Source of the DNA: Paracoccaceae bacterium
GTDB lineage: Bacteria > Pseudomonadota > Alphaproteobacteria > Rhodobacterales > Rhodobacteraceae
DNA: 64,000 bases
Direction: 5' to 3'
Assembly (NCBI GenBank): GCA_902631295.1
Contig: CACOXV010000006.1
Span: forward strand, 17,356 to 81,355
This document shows, in pieces, positions 17,131 through 25,961 of the stretch. Made by a program: the position numbers and the translations under genes. The notes beneath the pieces were generated by a model. It worked only from the letters and a program-made list of their open reading frames with translations, ran no database searches and was not told the DNA's origin. Numbering within the stretch: the stretch's first letter is position 1; the number at the start of each line of letters is the position of its first letter.

Positions 17131-17197
17131 TATGTCCAGAAAATCTAGCTCTGTCATTTGAAAATAAGAGAGCTTCAAATCCAATTTATAAATTGTT

Positions 17198-18358
17198 TTA
17201 TTCGACAATTAACTTAAGAAGCCTGCCCGCTTTTCCATCTTCTATTGCCCACAAAGTGAGGTCGTGCCCGATGGTTAGTGCACGTATGCGATTTCCAATA
17301 TAGAACTTTTCCTGATGGATTGCCTGATTATTTTTTATTTCCAATCGAAATATAGCTTTACTTTTTAGTCCGGTTATAACTGCATTGCCGGACCACTTGC
17401 CATCTTTTGTAGTTGGCATGAATACTAGTGACGAGGGTGCAATGGTTGGTACCCAATATTTCACAGGAGGAGTGAAGCCGTCATTGGTTGAATGGCTTGG
17501 TATATGCCGACCATTGTAATGATTGCCTTCTGAAACAAAAGGCCAGCCATAATTTTTGCCTTTAGAGATCAAGTTAAGTTCGTCTCCGTGTAACGGTCCC
17601 ATCTCATTAGCCCATAGGTCGTTATTCGGAGCAAATGAGAGCCCTAAAACATTTCGATGCCCTAAGGTCCAAATAGTATTTGCAGGAAATCCCATGTCAG
17701 CATATGGATTGTCGACTGGAATACGACCGTCATCATGCAGTCTAATTATTTTACCCAAATTATTATCAAGCGTTTGAGCTGGATGCATAATTTGTCTGTC
17801 TCCAGATGAAATAAAGAGCATTCCTTCATGTGAACTTCCTTCAGGACCAAAGGCCAGTCGATGAGAAAAGTGACCACGCCCTTTTGTATGAGGAAGCTGT
17901 TCCCAAACTAGTTGATGATTGATTAGTTTACCATTTTCTAATTTTGCACGGATAACTCTCGCTCCACGTGTTCGCCCATTATTTGTGGAAGCGACAAAAG
18001 AGAGATATAAAAGATTATTCTGCTCAAATTTTGGATGAGGTAAGATATCGCCTAAGCCACCCTGACCGCCGTAGGCAACTTCTGGTATTCCTTCGATTAG
18101 AGATTTTTTACCATCTTTTTGCACCAACCACAGGGTACCCTTTTTGGTTGATACTAATAGCTCATCTTGATTTATAAATGTTAAGGCCCACGGTTCATCA
18201 AAAACTGCAATTTTTTCAATTTTTATTGAGCTTTTGCTAGATCCAATAACTAATGTTTCGGCGGGCGCAGCATTAATAATGGTAAAATAAAATCCAAACC
18301 CTACAAAAAGATGAAAAATTAGTGCCCTTAAAATCTGTATCGATTTGGTTAGTTGCAT
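17198..18358 (-). CDS. PQQ-dependent aldose/sorbosone-type sugar dehydrogenase
   Basis: Six-bladed beta-propeller of the soluble glucose/sorbosone dehydrogenase family (YliI/Asd type), which oxidises sugars in the periplasm with PQQ. An N-terminal signal peptide (about 32 aa) precedes motifs seen in the family: FDEPWALTFI, GGQGGLGDILPHPKF, LFISSGDRQ with NNLGKIIRLHDDG, GHRNVLGLSF and ANEMGPLHGDELN, KNYGWPFVSEG. The expected His and Arg contacts lie in these blocks. Length, 386 aa, is normal. No PQQ biosynthesis gene is in the window. It is divergent from the phosphatase gene at 18432. Confidence 0.88.
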   Translation of the reverse strand: MQLTKSIQILRALIFHLFVGFGFYFTIINAAPAETLVIGSSKSSIKIEKIAVFDEPWALTFINQDELLVSTKKGTLWLVQKDGKKSLIEGIPEVAYGGQGGLGDILPHPKFEQNNLLYLSFVASTNNGRTRGARVIRAKLENGKLINHQLVWEQLPHTKGRGHFSHRLAFGPEGSSHEGMLFISSGDRQIMHPAQTLDNNLGKIIRLHDDGRIPVDNPYADMGFPANTIWTLGHRNVLGLSFAPNNDLWANEMGPLHGDELNLISKGKNYGWPFVSEGNHYNGRHIPSHSTNDGFTPPVKYWVPTIAPSSLVFMPTTKDGKWSGNAVITGLKSKAIFRLEIKNNQAIHQEKFYIGNRIRALTIGHDLTLWAIEDGKAGRLLKLIVE

Positions 18359-18431
18359 TTTTGGGTACTTTTTTTTGATAAAATGACTTAGTTATAGTTT
18401 AATTCAGCAAGAGGAGGTTTCAATAATACGT

Positions 18432-18983
18432 TTGTTTACATTTTTTATTTTTGCCGTTGGTCTTTCTTTTGTAGGCAATAATTCGCAGGCAGACGAAATT
18501 TCATGGGAAGAGTTTTTAGACCAGCCGATATTTAATGTTGTTTTTCTTAGACACGCACTTGCGCCTGGGTATGGTGACCCTGCTGAATTTGATGTTAACT
18601 TTTGTAAAACTCAACGAAATCTTAACAATGTGGGGCAAGATCAGGCAAGGTCTCTAGGTATAAAACTCAAAATGATAGGTGTCTCATTTGATGAGATCTA
18701 CTCTAGCAAATGGTGTCGCTGCATCGAGACCGCAAATCTAATGAACCTAGGTGATGTGATCATTTTTAATGGATTGAATTCTTTTTTTGAGAACCACTAT
18801 GATCGAGAAAAAACCCTAAAGCAACTCATGCGTAAACTAAAAGGTCTAGATAAAAATAATCGAGTTTTGATGGTAACTCATCAAGTTGTGATCTCCGCAA
18901 TTACAGGCATAAACGTTGGCTCAGGAGTGGCGGTTGCTTACAGCTCTCGGAATGGAACGGCAAAAAAAATTTCTATGCAATAA
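18432..18983 (+). CDS. Histidine phosphatase family protein, exported
   Basis: Branch-2-like or SixA-like histidine phosphatase. The RHA motif (VVFLRHALAPGYGDPAEF) carries the phospho-accepting His; a second Arg (SSKWCRCIETA) and the later His (MVTHQVVISAITG) complete the catalytic set. An N-terminal hydrophobic stretch ending near NSQA/DE suggests export to the periplasm. The start is uncertain: TTG at 18432 is 14 bp from a strong GAGGAGG site, whereas two ATA codons at 18423 and 18426 have better spacing. The substrate is unknown. Confidence 0.8.
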   Translation: MFTFFIFAVGLSFVGNNSQADEISWEEFLDQPIFNVVFLRHALAPGYGDPAEFDVNFCKTQRNLNNVGQDQARSLGIKLKMIGVSFDEIYSSKWCRCIETANLMNLGDVIIFNGLNSFFENHYDREKTLKQLMRKLKGLDKNNRVLMVTHQVVISAITGINVGSGVAVAYSSRNGTAKKISMQ

Positions 18984-19120
18984 TTTTAAGTTTTCAAACT
19001 GCTTCCATAAGCTTAGGAAAAATAATAAAACTTAATAAAATAAGCAAACCTCCGTAATGACGGCTGTCAAAACATTATTACTGCGTAAACTGATTGGGGC
19101 AAAAAGAATGGGTACCAAAA

Positions 19121-20428
19121 ATGAAGACTGAATTTTTTACTGGCATAAATCCAATAGTTTACAAAGGTGTTGATAGTACTGATCCTCTGTCATTTCGCTA
19201 TTATAATCCAGATGAAATTGTTCTTGGAAAAAGAATGGAGGATCAACTGAGGTTTGCGGTCGCGTGGTGGCACAGCTTTGCGTGGGAGGGTGGTGATCCT
19301 TTCGGGGGCCCAACTTTCATAAGACCATGGCATCCGCAAGATAACATGGAGCGTGCTAGATTAAAGGCTGATGTTGCGTTTGAAATGTTTAAGCTGCTTG
19401 GAACCCCATTCTTTTGCTGGCATGACGCAGATCTCCGACCTGACCAGGGAAACTTTAAGGACAATTTGGCTACTTTAGAAGAAATTACCGACTATATTGG
19501 TTCAAAAATGAGCCCAGACGGTCCCAAATTGTTATGGGGAACCGCCAACATGTTTAGCCATAGGCGGTGGATGGCTGGGGCCAGTACCAATCCTGACCCA
19601 GATGTTTTTGCATTTGCCGGAGCGACAGTAAAGTCGTGTATGGATGCAACCCACAAGTTGGGGGGGCAAAATTATGTGTTATGGGGGGGTCGTGAAGGCT
19701 ATGAAACTTTATTAAATACGAATTTGTCCAAAGAGCTCGACAACATGGGGCGGTTTTTAAGTATGGTTGTGGATTATAAATATAAAATTGGTTTTAAAGG
19801 TACAATTTTAGTAGAACCAAAACCACAGGAACCTTCAAAGCATCAATATGATTTTGATGTAGCTACCTGCATAGGATTTTTAAGAAAGTATGGCTTAGAA
19901 AATGAGGTAAAGTTAAATATAGAACAGGGTCATGCCATTTTAGCTGGACACTCATTTGAACATGAGATTGCCCTTGCTGTGTCCGAAGGAATGTTAGGCT
20001 CGATTGATATGAATAGAAATGACTATCAATCTGGTTGGGATACTGATCAATTTCCAAATAATGTACCTGAGGTCGCTCTTGCTTATTATCATATTCTCGG
20101 TGCAGGTGGCTTTAAAACCGGAGGTACAAATTTTGATGCAAAGCTTAGACGTCAATCTCTAGAGCCGGTTGATCTCATAGCCGCTCACGTTGGTGCGATG
20201 GATATTTGTGCTCGTGGGTTGAAGGCTGCAGAAGCAATGATTGAAGATGGCGGTCTCGATGCAAAGCTACAAGAAAGATACCAGGACTGGTCTAAACCTG
20301 AAGCCTTGAAGATCTTGGGAAGTGACTTAGACGCGATTACTAAGTTAGTTTTAGAAAAGAATATTAATCCGCAGCCGCGATCAGGTAATCAAGAAATTTT
20401 AGAAAATTATGTGAATAGGTTTCTTTAG
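19121..20428 (+). CDS. xylA: Xylose isomerase
   Basis: Converts D-xylose to D-xylulose in the cytoplasm. Recognisable throughout by family blocks: [18 protein letters not shown], the catalytic His in CWHDADLRP (about residue 104), [29 protein letters not shown], and metal ligands in [17 protein letters not shown] (Glu at about 232), [25 protein letters not shown] and [10 protein letters not shown]. The ATG at 19121 gives 435 aa, the normal length; a TTG 27 bp upstream is also in frame. Xylulokinase and a xylose transporter are not in the window. It is convergent with the DeoR-type regulator. Confidence 0.96.
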   Translation: MKTEFFTGINPIVYKGVDSTDPLSFRYYNPDEIVLGKRMEDQLRFAVAWWHSFAWEGGDPFGGPTFIRPWHPQDNMERARLKADVAFEMFKLLGTPFFCWHDADLRPDQGNFKDNLATLEEITDYIGSKMSPDGPKLLWGTANMFSHRRWMAGASTNPDPDVFAFAGATVKSCMDATHKLGGQNYVLWGGREGYETLLNTNLSKELDNMGRFLSMVVDYKYKIGFKGTILVEPKPQEPSKHQYDFDVATCIGFLRKYGLENEVKLNIEQGHAILAGHSFEHEIALAVSEGMLGSIDMNRNDYQSGWDTDQFPNNVPEVALAYYHILGAGGFKTGGTNFDAKLRRQSLEPVDLIAAHVGAMDICARGLKAAEAMIEDGGLDAKLQERYQDWSKPEALKILGSDLDAITKLVLEKNINPQPRSGNQEILENYVNRFL

Positions 20429-20454
20429 TTTTGGTAACCGCAGAAAAATAGTAT

Positions 20455-21216
20455 TTATTTACTGTACCTTACTTCAGTACTCCATAACTTGCATTTTTCA
20501 ACAAGCGGCTGCTCAAGTTTGTTATCAGTAAAAAAACAATCAACCGTTGCTAATGAAGCGATTTTAATTGGGGCTCTACGCAAAAACTTTGTATGATCAG
20601 CGACCAAATATGTTTTTTCAGCTTGGCTTATTATGCTCTGGTTAACGAGTATTTCTTGTGTATCGAAATCTAACATGTTGCCTTCAGTGTCTAATGCGGA
20701 GCACCCTATGATGGCCAAGTCAAACTTAAAATTCTGTATTGTTTCTAATGTTGGTTGGCCGATTAATGCGCCATCTGATTTCCGTAGATTTCCTCCTGTG
20801 ACAACCACTTTACTTTGAATATTATTCTTCAAAATGTTTGCTATGTTGAGATTATTAGTGACAATTAGCAAGTTTTTATGTGACAAAAGTGATTTGGCTG
20901 CGGTCTCAGTACTTGTGCCAATACCCATGAATAGACATATATCGTTTGGAATTTCCTTCGCGCATTCTTGTCCTATCGACTGTTTTCCCAAGAGGTTTAT
21001 ACTTTTTCTCTGTTCATATTTAATGTTTTCTATGTGAGATGGAATAATTGCTCCACCATGGACCCGTTCAAGTTGGCCATCTGAGCAAAGTTTATTTAAG
21101 TCTTTTCTTATAGTTTGTAGAGATACGCTGAAAAACTCCGCAAGCTCTTCAACTCTTACAATTCCTCTTTGATTTGCCAGCTTAATTATTTCGGGTGACC
21201 GTAAGTTATTTACCAT
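20455..21216 (-). CDS. DeoR/GlpR-family transcriptional repressor
   Basis: The N-terminal helix-turn-helix (VRVEELAEFFSVSLQTIRKD, about residues 20-39) is followed by the family signature LERVHGGAI. The C-terminal sugar-phosphate sensor domain has the expected glycine motifs (FMGIGTSTETAA, VTGGNLRKSDGALIGQ, ADHTKFLRRAP). It is divergent from glpD, with tandem operator-like repeats between them, so regulation of glpD by glycerol-3-phosphate is the simplest inference; a role in controlling xylA, which it faces, is possible. The start is GTG or the ATG at 21216. Confidence 0.9.
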   Translation of the reverse strand: MVNNLRSPEIIKLANQRGIVRVEELAEFFSVSLQTIRKDLNKLCSDGQLERVHGGAIIPSHIENIKYEQRKSINLLGKQSIGQECAKEIPNDICLFMGIGTSTETAAKSLLSHKNLLIVTNNLNIANILKNNIQSKVVVTGGNLRKSDGALIGQPTLETIQNFKFDLAIIGCSALDTEGNMLDFDTQEILVNQSIISQAEKTYLVADHTKFLRRAPIKIASLATVDCFFTDNKLEQPLVEKCKLWSTEVRYSK

Positions 21217-21300
21217 GCTAATACGCTAATGAATTCGTCTCCCTAACAATAAGCTCAAGCTCATTGATTACCAAGCAAATCCCTTCTTTTCAGTTGGATT

Positions 21301-21357
21301 ATTTTCGTTTTTATAATATTAGTATGCAAAAAGAATAAAAACGAAATAAAACGAAAT
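21301..21357. promoter_or_regulatory. Putative GlpR-type operator between regulator and glpD
   Basis: Two perfect head-to-tail copies of AAAACGAAAT lie at 21338-21347 and 21348-21357. A third half-site in inverted orientation (TTTCGTTTT, 21303-21311) lies 27 bp away. The TTTCG/CGAAA core agrees with half-sites recognised by GlpR and related DeoR-family repressors. The position, 22 bp before the glpD start, suits repression. Confidence 0.7.
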
Positions 21358-21379
21358 TTACTTTTATTGAGAATATAAA

Positions 21380-22942
21380 GTGAAAAGAAAAATAAGCGAT
21401 TTGTTTATTATCGGCGGTGGGGTAAATGGGTGTGGCATTGCTCGAGATGCGGCTGGTCGTGGATTATCAGTAGTCCTTGCAGAAATGAATGATTTGGGTT
21501 CTGCCACATCATCATCATCTACAAAGTTATTTCATGGTGGATTAAGATATTTAGAGTTTTTTGAGTTCAGGTTAGTAAGAGAGGCTCTTAAGGAGCGTGA
21601 GGTACTACTAAAAGTCATGCCTCATATTAGTTGGCCAATGCGATTTATTTTACCTTTGGACAAATCTCAACGATTTGAAACATCTACACCTGTTTCAAAG
21701 TTACTGAATAAAATATTTCCTTTCTACAAAAATAGGCGTCCCGCTTGGTTAATTCGGGCCGGTCTACTCTTATATGATTTTATGGGTGGACGAACAATTT
21801 TACCGGGAGCTTCAAAATTGGATCTTTCTGATTCAGTAGAGGGAGAGCCCCTCAAGAAAAAGTACCGAAAAGCCTATGAGTACTCTGATTGCTGGGTTGA
21901 GGACTCACGACTAGTTGTTCTGAATGCAAAAGATGCAGCAACGCTTGGCGCAAAAATTCATGTGAACACAAAGGTCATTTCTGCAAATAGAGAAAACGGC
22001 TTATGGCGGGTAGAAACAAAAAATCTAGCAACCAATGAGCGAGAGGTGTTTTTATCTAAGGTTGTAATAAACGCAGGAGGGCCGTGGGTTAGTGACCTAC
22101 TTCTCAATATTTTGAGGGTTAATTCATCCGAAAAGGTGAGATTAGTTCGGGGAAGCCATATCGTAGTTCTAAAAATGTGGAGCCATGAAAAGAGTTATTT
22201 TTTTCAGGGAGATGATGGTCGCATTATTTTCGCAATTCCATATGAGACAGATTTTACATTACTTGGTACGACAGATATTGACCATCTAGACGTAAATGAA
22301 GAGCCAAAGTGCACTGAGCTTGAGAAAAATTATCTTATAAATTCTGCTAACCAATATTTTAAGTCTGAATTGAAAGTTGAAGATATTGTATGGACCTATT
22401 CAGGCGTGAGACCGCTACAAGATACTTCTGAGGATAACGCAACTGCGGTGACGCGTGATTATAGCATTAAGGTAAATCAGAAAGATGGTGTGCCTTTGAT
22501 AAATGTTTTTGGTGGGAAAATAACCACTTATCGAAAACTTGCTGAAAGTGTTATGGATGAAGTCGATCTATTTATACCAAAAATACGGGGGCCTTGGACG
22601 GATAAAGCCCATCTTCCTGGTGGAGATTTTTCAGTAGGCGGCTCACCAAAACTAATTTCTGATCTTTTGACGGCTTTTCCATTTCTTAACGTTAAGTGGG
22701 CAATGCGTTTGGTTAAGGCCTATGGGACGGAAGCTTTTGAAATGTTGGGTTCCGTCCGCAATGAAGAGGAGTTAGGTATAAATTTTGGAGCTACATTAAC
22801 TCAAAAGGAAGTCGAGTGGTTAATTAAAAAGGAGTTTGCAACTTCTGCTGAAGATATTCTTTGGAGGCGCTCAAAATTGGGTTTGCGTTTGAGTGAGTTA
22901 CAAGTCAAGACTTTGCAGGATTGGATAGCTGATCAAAATTAA
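21380..22942 (+). CDS. glpD: Glycerol-3-phosphate dehydrogenase (FAD, aerobic)
   Basis: Membrane-associated flavoenzyme oxidising sn-glycerol 3-phosphate to dihydroxyacetone phosphate and passing electrons to quinone. The FAD-binding motif IIGGGVNGCGIARDAAGRG is at residues about 8-26, followed by SATSSSSTKLFHGGLRYLE, a hallmark of GlpD. Further blocks are VINAGGPWVSDL, GTTDIDH and YSGVRPL, and GGKITTYRKLAE. 520 aa is the usual size. It begins with GTG directly downstream of the operator. No glycerol kinase or facilitator gene is nearby. Confidence 0.95.
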   Translation: MKRKISDLFIIGGGVNGCGIARDAAGRGLSVVLAEMNDLGSATSSSSTKLFHGGLRYLEFFEFRLVREALKEREVLLKVMPHISWPMRFILPLDKSQRFETSTPVSKLLNKIFPFYKNRRPAWLIRAGLLLYDFMGGRTILPGASKLDLSDSVEGEPLKKKYRKAYEYSDCWVEDSRLVVLNAKDAATLGAKIHVNTKVISANRENGLWRVETKNLATNEREVFLSKVVINAGGPWVSDLLLNILRVNSSEKVRLVRGSHIVVLKMWSHEKSYFFQGDDGRIIFAIPYETDFTLLGTTDIDHLDVNEEPKCTELEKNYLINSANQYFKSELKVEDIVWTYSGVRPLQDTSEDNATAVTRDYSIKVNQKDGVPLINVFGGKITTYRKLAESVMDEVDLFIPKIRGPWTDKAHLPGGDFSVGGSPKLISDLLTAFPFLNVKWAMRLVKAYGTEAFEMLGSVRNEEELGINFGATLTQKEVEWLIKKEFATSAEDILWRRSKLGLRLSELQVKTLQDWIADQN

Positions 22943-23061
22943 AAAAGTCTATCTTCTGACAAGCTTGAGTATTTCCAAATATCAGGTTTAATAAATCGTG
23001 AGCTATTATATTTTAACGATATAACTTATGGTTCAAGTTTTTAAATGAAAAGAAAAAATCT

Positions 23062-24657
23062 ATGCACATAGAAAACTACCCGAATTATCCGTCAAGAAGA
23101 TCTCCTGTAATCGCTCAGAATATGGTAGCCGCAAGCCAACCATTGGCAGCTCAAGCAGGATTACAAATGCTTAAGCGCGGGGGTAATGCCGTTGATGCCG
23201 CTTTGGCAACTGCTATTACTTTAACTTTGGTAGAACCAACGGGATGTGGATTAGGATCGGATGCTTTTGCAATTATTTGGGATGGCAACTGTCTTCACGG
23301 CCTTAATTCTTCTGGAAGATCTCCGGCATCATGGACTGAAAATCGATTTTCTAATTTTGAAGCAATGCCATATAGAGGATGGGAAAGCGTTACCGTTCCA
23401 GGAGTGGTAGCCGGTTGGGTAAGTCTTTCAGAAAAATTTGGTAAACTGCCATTTCAAGAACTTTTTGAACCCGCTGTTCGGTATGCTGAAACAGGTTTCG
23501 CTGTTTCGCCGATAATAGCGCAGCAATGGAGCCGTGGAGCTGGAGAACTGTCTAACCAACCTGGGTTTTCTGAAAATTTCCTGCAAAATGGAAATCCTCC
23601 TGCTGCTGGTGAAATTTACACAAACATTGGATTTTCAAACTCTCTAAAACTGATTGCTGAGACAAAAGGAGAGGCGTTTTACTCAGGTGTCCTAGCTGAA
23701 AAAATTGATGCCCACGCAAAGGAACATGACGCTGCGTTACGGTTAAGCGATTTAGCGGAGCATCGACCAGATTGGTCAGGGACAATTTCGAAAGATTTTC
23801 ACGGTGTTTCTCTGCATGAAATCCCACCGAATGGGCAGGGGATCGCTGCTCTAATTGCCTTAGGAATATTAAGACATACGCCCCTTCATGAGTTAGACAG
23901 TGACAGTCCTCTGGCGGTGCATCTTCAAATTGAAGCTACGAAAATAGCACTGGCTGATACTTACAAGTATGTATCGGATATAGAATTTATGAAAAAGGTA
24001 ACTGTCTCCGATTTAATAAGTGACGATTATTTAAAAGAGAGAGCGGCCCTCATAAAATATGACCAAGCGGTAGATTTTAAAGAGGGAGCGCCAAAAAATG
24101 GAGGAACAGTATATTTATCAGCTGCAGACCAAGATGGTATGATGGTTTCATTTATTCAATCCAATTATGCTGGCTTTGGCTCAGGAGTTTGCGTACCAGG
24201 TACGGGAATTCATTTGCAGAATCGAGCTGCAGGGTTCTCTCTTGATCCGGATAGTCCGAATGTAGTTGGGCCGAAGAAAAGGCCATTCCATACGATCATT
24301 CCGGCCTTCTTAATGGATAATGGAAGTCCTCTGATGAGTTTTGGCGTTATGGGAGGGCCAATGCAAGCTCAAGGGCATATTCAAATGGTTGTACGGATCC
24401 ACCTGTGGCAGCAAAATCCGCAAGAGGCTATCGATGCACCGAGATGGAGGGTCGAGGGAGGATTAGATCTTGTATGTGAAGCGTCGATGAATAGCAAAGT
24501 TTTATCTTTTTTATCGGAGCTCGGGCATAATGTTTATACTAAGACTTCAAATGATGCATTTGGTTTTGGGGGAGCGCAATTGATAAAGAGATTGAAAAAT
24601 GGGTTTTATATAGGTGGCTCAGAGTCGCGGAAAGATGGGCATGTCGTCGGCTTTTAA
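23062..24657 (+). CDS. Gamma-glutamyltransferase-family Ntn hydrolase, apparently cytoplasmic
   Basis: Member of the GGT family of self-cleaving N-terminal nucleophile hydrolases. The large-subunit region has AQNMVAASQPLAAQAGLQML and GGNAVDAALATAITLTLVEP; the processing site and nucleophile Thr is at about residue 349 (NGGTVYLSAAD), followed by NYAGFGSG and a C-terminal GGPMQAQGH block. Unlike periplasmic Ggt, no signal peptide is visible, so the mature enzyme may be cytoplasmic. The substrate could be a gamma-glutamyl compound, glutathione or another amide (HpxW-like enzymes are relatives). It is 119 bp after glpD and stands alone. Confidence 0.88.
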   Translation: MHIENYPNYPSRRSPVIAQNMVAASQPLAAQAGLQMLKRGGNAVDAALATAITLTLVEPTGCGLGSDAFAIIWDGNCLHGLNSSGRSPASWTENRFSNFEAMPYRGWESVTVPGVVAGWVSLSEKFGKLPFQELFEPAVRYAETGFAVSPIIAQQWSRGAGELSNQPGFSENFLQNGNPPAAGEIYTNIGFSNSLKLIAETKGEAFYSGVLAEKIDAHAKEHDAALRLSDLAEHRPDWSGTISKDFHGVSLHEIPPNGQGIAALIALGILRHTPLHELDSDSPLAVHLQIEATKIALADTYKYVSDIEFMKKVTVSDLISDDYLKERAALIKYDQAVDFKEGAPKNGGTVYLSAADQDGMMVSFIQSNYAGFGSGVCVPGTGIHLQNRAAGFSLDPDSPNVVGPKKRPFHTIIPAFLMDNGSPLMSFGVMGGPMQAQGHIQMVVRIHLWQQNPQEAIDAPRWRVEGGLDLVCEASMNSKVLSFLSELGHNVYTKTSNDAFGFGGAQLIKRLKNGFYIGGSESRKDGHVVGF

Positions 24658-24753
24658 CAGGCCAATCTCGTGCCTCGGACTGGTTTTCAGATCGTCATAA
24701 ATTCTCTGTTGATTTCGTTAAATTTAAAGTGCTACACGATCCATGGACGGTCT

Positions 24754-24796
24754 AGAGCCATGGCAAATCTGAATACCCCCCGATTGCCATGGCTCT
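24754..24796. repeat. Perfect 13-bp inverted repeat (hairpin, 17-nt loop)
   Basis: AGAGCCATGGCAA at 24754-24766 is matched exactly by its reverse complement at 24784-24796. The stem is fairly GC-rich compared with its surroundings. No T run follows on either strand, so it is not an obvious intrinsic terminator. It lies about 100 bp after the gamma-glutamyltransferase-like gene. Confidence 0.75.
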
Positions 24797-24913
24797 CGCA
24801 TAAAAGCAGAAGAGACAAAACTTGAATTTCTTCAGGTCCTGCCTCTCCTTGGATAACTACTGTCCCCGTCTGCTTCATGTTACAGAAAAACTGAGTTTTT
24901 CTATCATCTGACA

Positions 24914-24950
24914 TGGACAACACTTTCTGTTAAACAGGAGTTGTTGTCCA
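24914..24950 (+). repeat. Nested 37-bp palindrome, strong RNA hairpin candidate
   Basis: TGGACAACA (24914-24922) pairs with TGTTGTCCA (24942-24950), and inside it CTGTTAAACAG (24927-24937) is a second palindrome with the same centre, 24932. On the plus-strand RNA two G-U pairs bridge the inner and outer stems, giving a nearly continuous 17-bp hairpin with a three-base loop. The G-U pairs would be C-A on the other strand, so the plus strand is the likely transcribed one. Confidence 0.7.
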
Positions 24951-25141
24951 ACTTCAAGCTGCGATCCAACCAAAAGGTTGTGGACGATCTCAACTCTATG
25001 CTTCTGGGGTTGGTTTTGTCCGTACTCGAAATTTATAAAAGCCTAAACTTATTATAGATTTCTAAACTTCTAATACCCCCCAGTTTTTATCCTTATCGTC
25101 AGATTGCCACTATTTATTTAGAGCTCAAAATGAATTTTTAC

Positions 25142-25193
25142 ATATCCACACCTTGAACTGTAGTTGTCCACAAGATTTAATAACTTATCCCCA
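25142..25193 (+). promoter_or_regulatory. Three phased DnaA-box-like 9-mers
   Basis: ATATCCACA (25142), TTGTCCACA (25164) and TTATCCCCA (25185) each differ from the DnaA box TTATCCACA by one base. All are on the same strand with start-to-start spacing of 22 and 21 bp, two helical turns. An AT-rich stretch follows. Binding is unproven and the number of sites is small. Confidence 0.4.
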
Positions 25194-25318
25194 AAACAGG
25201 TCAGTAATGCTTAAGTAAATTGAATAGAAATGTGATTTATTTGGTAGAATCACTTCAGGATTTTTGTAAATTCTATGTTTAAAAATTTCTGATGATTGTT
25301 TTTATAGACCCTAAATTT

Positions 25319-25906
25319 TTAATCAATTGGCAGTCCTTTATAAAGATAGTCGTCAGTCGATAGGTTACCACTCCACACATAAACAGACATAAATGCTTTG
25401 TTTTCCGTTTTTGATGAGTGCGGCATTAGGGATGGATGATAAGAGCGTTCACCTGGTAATAGCATTTTATACTTTTCATTTCCACGTTTCCAATATGATA
25501 CTCCGGCCAAGGCAATATAAATTTCTTCAGCTGGATGTGTTCTAATCCCATATTCGGACTGGCTGAGCATGCCATACAGTCCAATTCTCACCATATCAGA
25601 TTTGATAAGTCCATTTGGCCCCAATATTTCCACGTGCGCTTTTCTCTTACTATGTTCTATATACTGTCTGTCAGTTGAGGTTTTTGGTGGACACCAATCT
25701 AGTTTTGCTTTCAGAATACTTTTGCAAATTTCATGCGCTTGTTCCTCCTGCATTACATTAGCAAACTCTTTTGGCAGTGAAGTGTGTTTGTCTGGTTTAT
25801 AGTCCTGAAATGAAGCATTTTGGAGAGCTTCTATTGCCTTTCTTTCAATCTCTAGTTGGTCTGAAAATATCGATTGGAGTTCCCTAAAAATATTTTCCAA
25901 GGACAT
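25319..25906 (-). CDS. DMSP lyase-like cupin protein (DddQ type)
   Basis: A 195-aa cupin. Family knowledge: DddQ cleaves dimethylsulfoniopropionate to dimethyl sulfide and acrylate and binds its metal through His, Glu, Tyr and His at about 125, 129, 131 and 163, with catalytic Tyr120 and Trp178. Seen here: YGIRTHPAEEIY gives Tyr119, His124, Glu128 and Tyr130, with His163 (LMPHSSK) and Trp178 (YVWSG), an almost residue-for-residue match in position. The His expected two before the first metal ligand is Arg122. No signal peptide. It is upstream of and parallel to a DMT permease gene on the minus strand (25962-26843 lies before it in transcription, 55 bp away). Other DMSP-lyase-like cupins of uncertain activity exist, so the substrate needs proof. 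Confidence 0.72.
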   Translation of the reverse strand: MSLENIFRELQSIFSDQLEIERKAIEALQNASFQDYKPDKHTSLPKEFANVMQEEQAHEICKSILKAKLDWCPPKTSTDRQYIEHSKRKAHVEILGPNGLIKSDMVRIGLYGMLSQSEYGIRTHPAEEIYIALAGVSYWKRGNEKYKMLLPGERSYHPSLMPHSSKTENKAFMSVYVWSGNLSTDDYLYKGLPID

Positions 25907-25961
25907 AGTAGAATCCTAATTACTAATGCGTTCATTTATAATCTGAGGATAATTAATAATT

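Larger units (their letters stand above)
24658..25318. other. Gene-free 661-bp interval with palindromes and DnaA-box-like sites
   Basis: The longest stretch in the window without a credible protein gene. It contains a 13-bp inverted repeat, a 37-bp nested palindrome, a five-base stem around 24967-24980, the 10-mer AATACCCCCC twice (24772 and 25072, exactly 300 bp apart) and three DnaA-box-like 9-mers near 25142-25193 before a very AT-rich 100 bp. No tRNA, rRNA or known riboswitch is recognised. Confidence 0.6.

Noticed and set aside
17145..17178. AGCTCT/AGAGCT inverted repeat between two convergent genes
   Set aside because: Only 6 bp with a 16-base loop and no T run; insufficient for a terminator call.
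24732..24923. 63-codon minus-strand frame in the gene-free interval
   Set aside because: No Shine-Dalgarno site; the frame contains both arms of the 13-bp inverted repeat, and the product matches nothing I know. The palindromes explain the region better.
25142..25318. Chromosomal replication origin
   Set aside because: Only three imperfect DnaA boxes and none of the usual neighbour genes; kept only as DnaA-like sites.
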